A DNA stretch of 64,000 nt from Anabaena cylindrica PCC 7122. GTDB taxonomy: Bacteria > Cyanobacteriota > Cyanobacteriia > Cyanobacteriales > Nostocaceae. Both the position numbers and the translations under genes were made by a program. The notes beneath the pieces were generated by a model. The model was given only the letters and a program-made list of their open reading frames with translations. It was not told the origin of the DNA and did no database searches. The stretch spans positions 2,546,001 through 2,610,000 of the forward strand of contig NC_019771.1 of the NCBI RefSeq assembly GCF_000317695.1. The letters are read 5' to 3'. Shown here piece after piece: positions 60,858-64,000 of this stretch (the stretch's first letter is position 1; every line of letters begins with the position of its first letter).

Positions 60858-61793
60858 ATGAATAATTCACGTCTTGAGCGTCTTGAACAGACCAGTATCT
60901 ACTTATCTATCGGTGGTACTTTGTTTCTGTCGATTTTAGGTATCTCCTTCGGATTAGCGATTGAATCGGCAGCAGTGATGCTGGATGGTTTTTTTAACAT
61001 CATTAGTCTGATCATGGCATTAGCTACCTTGTGGATTTCTCGAATTTTGAAACGTCCAGAGGGTCGAAAGTTCCAATTTGGTTATAAAGGTTTTGCTCCC
61101 TTGCTCAACCTGTGTAAGGGACTAATGATTATGGGACTATCCATGTTTGCTTTTATTTCTGCGATCGCTGCATTGTTGCATGGTGGTAGAAAGGTTGAGG
61201 CTAGTGTAGCTGTAATTTATACAGCAATCGCAGCCTTTACTTGCCTAAGCATTGCCTTAGTCCATAATAGTATTGCCAATAAAACAGGCTCTCCATTGGT
61301 GCGTGTAGACGCAAAAAATTGGATTATTAATGGAGGAATTAGTCTTTCTGTGGGAATTGTTTTCACTGTCATTACATTAATTAAAAACACTCCTTTCAAT
61401 TGGTTTGTGGATTACGCCGATCCCACTATTGTTGTCGTCTTAGTGCTGCTTGCCTCTCCAATTCCCGTTAAAGTAGTATTAGAAAGTCTCAATCAACTCC
61501 TTTTAGGCGCTCCTGCGGCTGATTTACAAAAACGCATCAATGGCATCATTGATGTTGCAACCAATCAATTCCCCTGTGCTAAACATTATTTAAGAATCAC
61601 TGAGGTAGGAGAGGCTTTATATCTTCATCTTTACTGGCTATTACCTAGTCAGCAAGCCCTAACTAGTTTGGAAGCAGTAGATGAAATGCGCGGCAAGATT
61701 ACAGACATAGTGAAACAAGAATTTCCTAATGTTACCTTGGATATTATCTTTACCCAAGATGAAGAATGGTTTACCACAATGAACCCTGTATAG
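60858..61793 (+). CDS. cation diffusion facilitator (CDF) family transporter
   Basis: A 311-residue protein with six membrane segments and a cytoplasmic C-terminal domain (from about 210). Segment 2 has LDGFFNII and segment 5 follows RVDAKNW, where Asp residues take the metal-ligand positions; the usual His partners of zinc transporters are absent or shifted, so the metal is uncertain. CDF proteins export zinc, iron, manganese or similar cations by proton exchange. ATG start at 60858 with a pair of TGTACA palindromes just upstream. Followed by a hairpin with T-run at 61896-61970 that may end its transcript. Confidence 0.85.
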   Translation: MNNSRLERLEQTSIYLSIGGTLFLSILGISFGLAIESAAVMLDGFFNIISLIMALATLWISRILKRPEGRKFQFGYKGFAPLLNLCKGLMIMGLSMFAFISAIAALLHGGRKVEASVAVIYTAIAAFTCLSIALVHNSIANKTGSPLVRVDAKNWIINGGISLSVGIVFTVITLIKNTPFNWFVDYADPTIVVVLVLLASPIPVKVVLESLNQLLLGAPAADLQKRINGIIDVATNQFPCAKHYLRITEVGEALYLHLYWLLPSQQALTSLEAVDEMRGKITDIVKQEFPNVTLDIIFTQDEEWFTTMNPV

Positions 61794-62214
61794 CTTTTTT
61801 TAATCACTTTCGGCAGAGCAAAATCTGAAACTTTTCTTGAATAAACAAGGCTTTTAAAGATGTTTAATTAGGGCTGACCCAACTGCTACATTGGTAAGGT
61901 GCATCAGATGCGATAAATCTGTTTATTTACTAGATTTATGTAGTCTGACGCACCCTACGACTTTTTTTCCTGCTAGAAAGCCCCCTGCCTGATCCCAAAG
62001 ACAATTTTTGTTGCGACACGTAACTTTAGCCCTATTAATATTTAGAAATGTTTTAATACCAGCTTTATATAAAGTTGCATAGAACTAAAATATCAAGAAT
62101 AATTGACCGCAAATAAATACATATAAAGACGGATAATTCAATTGATGTTATCATTTTGTGCAGCTTTATATAAAATTGAGATAACTATTTCTGGTTTCTC
62201 AGTACTGAAAGATG
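61794..62214. other. intergenic region between CDF gene and porin gene
   Basis: About 420 bases between convergent genes. It holds a plus-strand palindrome and T-run (61896-61970) and some short direct repeats (AGCTTTATATAAAGTTG-like near 62058 and 62162). No coding potential. Confidence 0.5.
61896..61970 (+). terminator. palindromic element with T-run, possible terminator of the CDF gene
   Basis: AAGGTGCATCAGATGC...AAATCT and AGATTT...GTCTGACGCACCCT are imperfect inverted arms of about 25 bases, followed by ACTTTTTTTCC. The arm ends match those of the palindrome at 7321-7384, so it is a dispersed repeat that can also act as a terminator. Confidence 0.55.
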
Positions 62215-63942
62215 CTAAAAACTAAATGTAGTCCTTAAACCACCAATGACAATATCGTTGTTGTTCGCATCTTGATTTGGTGCTGTAATCCATGTGAGAG
62301 AGGGTGTGATGGAAATTCTGTCGGAAATCCGATGTACATAATATGCTTCAAGATGTAATGACGTATCATTTTTAAATTGTGCATATGGAACATCACTTTC
62401 TAAACCTGTGAGGGTAGGTTCCATACCTACAACTAAACCGCCATGATTGCCACTTTTAAACAAATCGGGAAAAGCAAGTTGAAATGAGTAATTCCAAATA
62501 TCAGCGTCTCCCTTATCTAGTAGTCGAGCTTTGATCAGGTTAGCCCAACCACCTATTGCGACTTTAGGGCTAAGTGCAAAGTAACCACCTAAGAGATAAC
62601 CATTGGTGGTGACTGCGGATGCGTCTGAAAATAAAACACCTGCATCATCAAAACGGTTTGCTAAAGCAGTACCAACAAAACCATTACCTCTAAAACCTTG
62701 ACCGTTATTAAAGCCAAAGTTGCCAGGACTAAAGTAACCGTGTTGATAGGCAAATTGTAGGAACAATCGAGGATTGGGATTATAGTTGATCTCTCCGGCG
62801 GCTACATAGTCACCATTCAACAAACCTCCTAAATTTGAGTCGTTAGCGAAGTTGGCTAAGTAGCTCATTTTGAGTACTGTCGAATCAAATAATTTATAGC
62901 TCAGGGACATACCCGAACCGGCACCGATGAGATACATAGGGGGAGCGATCGCAAAGCTACCGACAGGGCCAAGTCCTCTGACATAGTAAGGAGCAAATTG
63001 AGTTAGAAAAACCGGACTAAAACGATAACGGTTGATAGCGATGATATCTACGTTTAATTTTTCGCCAACGGGAAATTGATAGCCCAAGGTGATGATGCGG
63101 AGATCACCGAAGAGATCGCCAGCAGAGGAAGCTTCACTAGCACCTTCTCTAGTTCCACCCACATTGTTACCATTGTTGGTGTTGATAATTTCTGGAAAAG
63201 TAGTATTTGTTGTAGCTAAACCTGTGACTAATAAATCTCGACCTGTAAAGCTAGTCAGTAAACCGAGAAAAGCTAAATATTGAGAGCTGGTTTGAGTCCT
63301 GTCATCTCCGGAGAAATAAGCATTGGTTTGAACTCGGATATCCCCTAATAATTTGGTAGTAGTGGAAAACTGATTTGTTTCTAGCTGGGTAGCGCGTGCT
63401 TCTAATGTGTCTACGCGATCGCGCAGGGATGTCAGTTCACCAGTAAATTCTGTTTGTAATCGCTGTAATGTAGACAGGTCTTCTTGTTTTACTAAATCAG
63501 TAGTAGCTGTGGTGATTAGTTCGTTAATCCTTTCTAAACAAGCATTTAAACCTGCGGCAAATTCATAACGAGTCATAGCACGATTACCCCGAAATGTCCC
63601 ATTGGGATAACCTGCTATACAGCCATAGCGTTCAACTAGAGATTGTAAAGCTTGAAAAGCCCAGTCTGTGGGTTGGATATCAGAAAACTGAGCCACACTA
63701 TTAATCTGAGCCATACTTTCATCGACAGTGCTGTCAATTTGCGCTGGATCAGAGTTGACAATAGAGGAACTATCCAGGAAATGATCAGCTGAATTTGATG
63801 GGGTAGTGGACTCTGATTCGGATAGAGATGAATGATCTGTTAATACTACCTGAGCAGATGCAATATTACCGATAAATGTGGAAGTTGCGATCGCCCCCAC
63901 TATTACCATTGGACTAGCGAGTAATTTTATTAAAGCCAACAT
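62215..63942 (-). CDS. SLH-domain carbohydrate/iron-uptake-type outer membrane porin
   Basis: A 575-residue outer membrane porin of the cyanobacterial SLH-OprB family, used in nutrient or iron uptake. A signal peptide (LIKLLASPMVIVGAI ... IASAQ), then a linker, an SLH domain (about 85-145; DIQPTDWAFQALQSLVERYG), a short coiled coil (about 150-190) and an OprB-type beta barrel, ending with the terminal strand pattern VIGGLRTTFSF. I prefer the ATG at 63942 (MLALIKL); a GTG nine codons upstream is also open. Most of the upstream promoter lies at the window edge and cannot be assessed for Fur sites. Confidence 0.9.
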   Translation of the reverse strand: MLALIKLLASPMVIVGAIATSTFIGNIASAQVVLTDHSSLSESESTTPSNSADHFLDSSSIVNSDPAQIDSTVDESMAQINSVAQFSDIQPTDWAFQALQSLVERYGCIAGYPNGTFRGNRAMTRYEFAAGLNACLERINELITTATTDLVKQEDLSTLQRLQTEFTGELTSLRDRVDTLEARATQLETNQFSTTTKLLGDIRVQTNAYFSGDDRTQTSSQYLAFLGLLTSFTGRDLLVTGLATTNTTFPEIINTNNGNNVGGTREGASEASSAGDLFGDLRIITLGYQFPVGEKLNVDIIAINRYRFSPVFLTQFAPYYVRGLGPVGSFAIAPPMYLIGAGSGMSLSYKLFDSTVLKMSYLANFANDSNLGGLLNGDYVAAGEINYNPNPRLFLQFAYQHGYFSPGNFGFNNGQGFRGNGFVGTALANRFDDAGVLFSDASAVTTNGYLLGGYFALSPKVAIGGWANLIKARLLDKGDADIWNYSFQLAFPDLFKSGNHGGLVVGMEPTLTGLESDVPYAQFKNDTSLHLEAYYVHRISDRISITPSLTWITAPNQDANNNDIVIGGLRTTFSF

Positions 63943-64000
63943 TTTCTTAATCTCACACCACGTACTCAAAACAACGAAGATATCAAAACTTTCTATCTCT

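Overview
The window is chromosomal DNA from a filamentous, probably heterocyst-forming cyanobacterium (Nostocales type). The evidence is the many GCGATCGC (HIP1) palindromes, the abundant heptanucleotide tandem repeats between genes (CCCCAAT, GAATTAC, CCAATCA and GGGAGCA types), and cyanobacterial protein families: CruP, an SLH-OprB porin, a CHASE2 kinase, a DUF1400 hydrolase and a DUF6816-like protein. No taxonomic marker allows a species call.

Layout. 1-9.4 kb: the start of a CHASE2 Ser/Thr kinase, a DUF2254 remnant, a cruP operon with two tandem membrane paralogues, panE, a fasciclin protein, and an orphan RiPP-like precursor next to a small inverted-repeat element. 9.4-20.3 kb: glyS, murD, a repeat-filled 700-base gap with orphan terminators, a DUF1400 esterase, an M28 peptidase, a UreH-type membrane protein with an exported partner, and galE. 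20.5-29.2 kb: a YdcF-like membrane protein lacking its core, an ABC exporter, a soluble lytic transglycosylase, exported unknowns, a UbiH-type monooxygenase and a nuclease-fold protein. 29.2-38.3 kb: information-processing genes (yebC, ffh, rpsP, khpA, phoH), several unknowns, a second ABC exporter, and tRNA-Tyr and tRNA-Thr. 38.7-45.7 kb: a CobA/CobO-like protein without a P-loop, adk, rph, an MlaE-type permease, pgl, a zinc-ribbon/FHA protein, an M50 protease and a pair of overlapping small genes.

45.7-60.4 kb is the most distinctive part: eleven genes on the minus strand. In transcription order they are a stand-alone carboxymuconolactone-decarboxylase (CMD) fold protein, an EthD/SnoaL-like fusion, a 1093-residue CMD-EthD-glyoxalase-SRPBCC-SnoaL-SnoaL fusion, a DJ-1/PfpI protein, an N-acylglucosamine-2-epimerase-like protein, a STAS protein, GlgX, a second STAS protein, an RsbW-like anti-sigma kinase, a GAF-SpoIIE phosphatase and a D-2-hydroxyacid dehydrogenase. 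This places a complete partner-switching module (phosphatase, kinase, two antagonists) among glycogen-related enzymes and a set of small-molecule-binding domains. Inside the cluster an 801-base direct repeat shows a very recent duplication or gene conversion of the EthD region. I regard this locus as the best candidate for an undescribed system; its function is inference.

60.9-63.9 kb: a cation diffusion facilitator and an SLH/OprB iron-uptake-type porin.

Repeats shape the genes themselves. Heptamer-type repeats supply the start of one exported protein, the last 12 residues of MurD and the stop codons of several genes. Several small palindromic (MITE-like) elements are present, one nested inside another.
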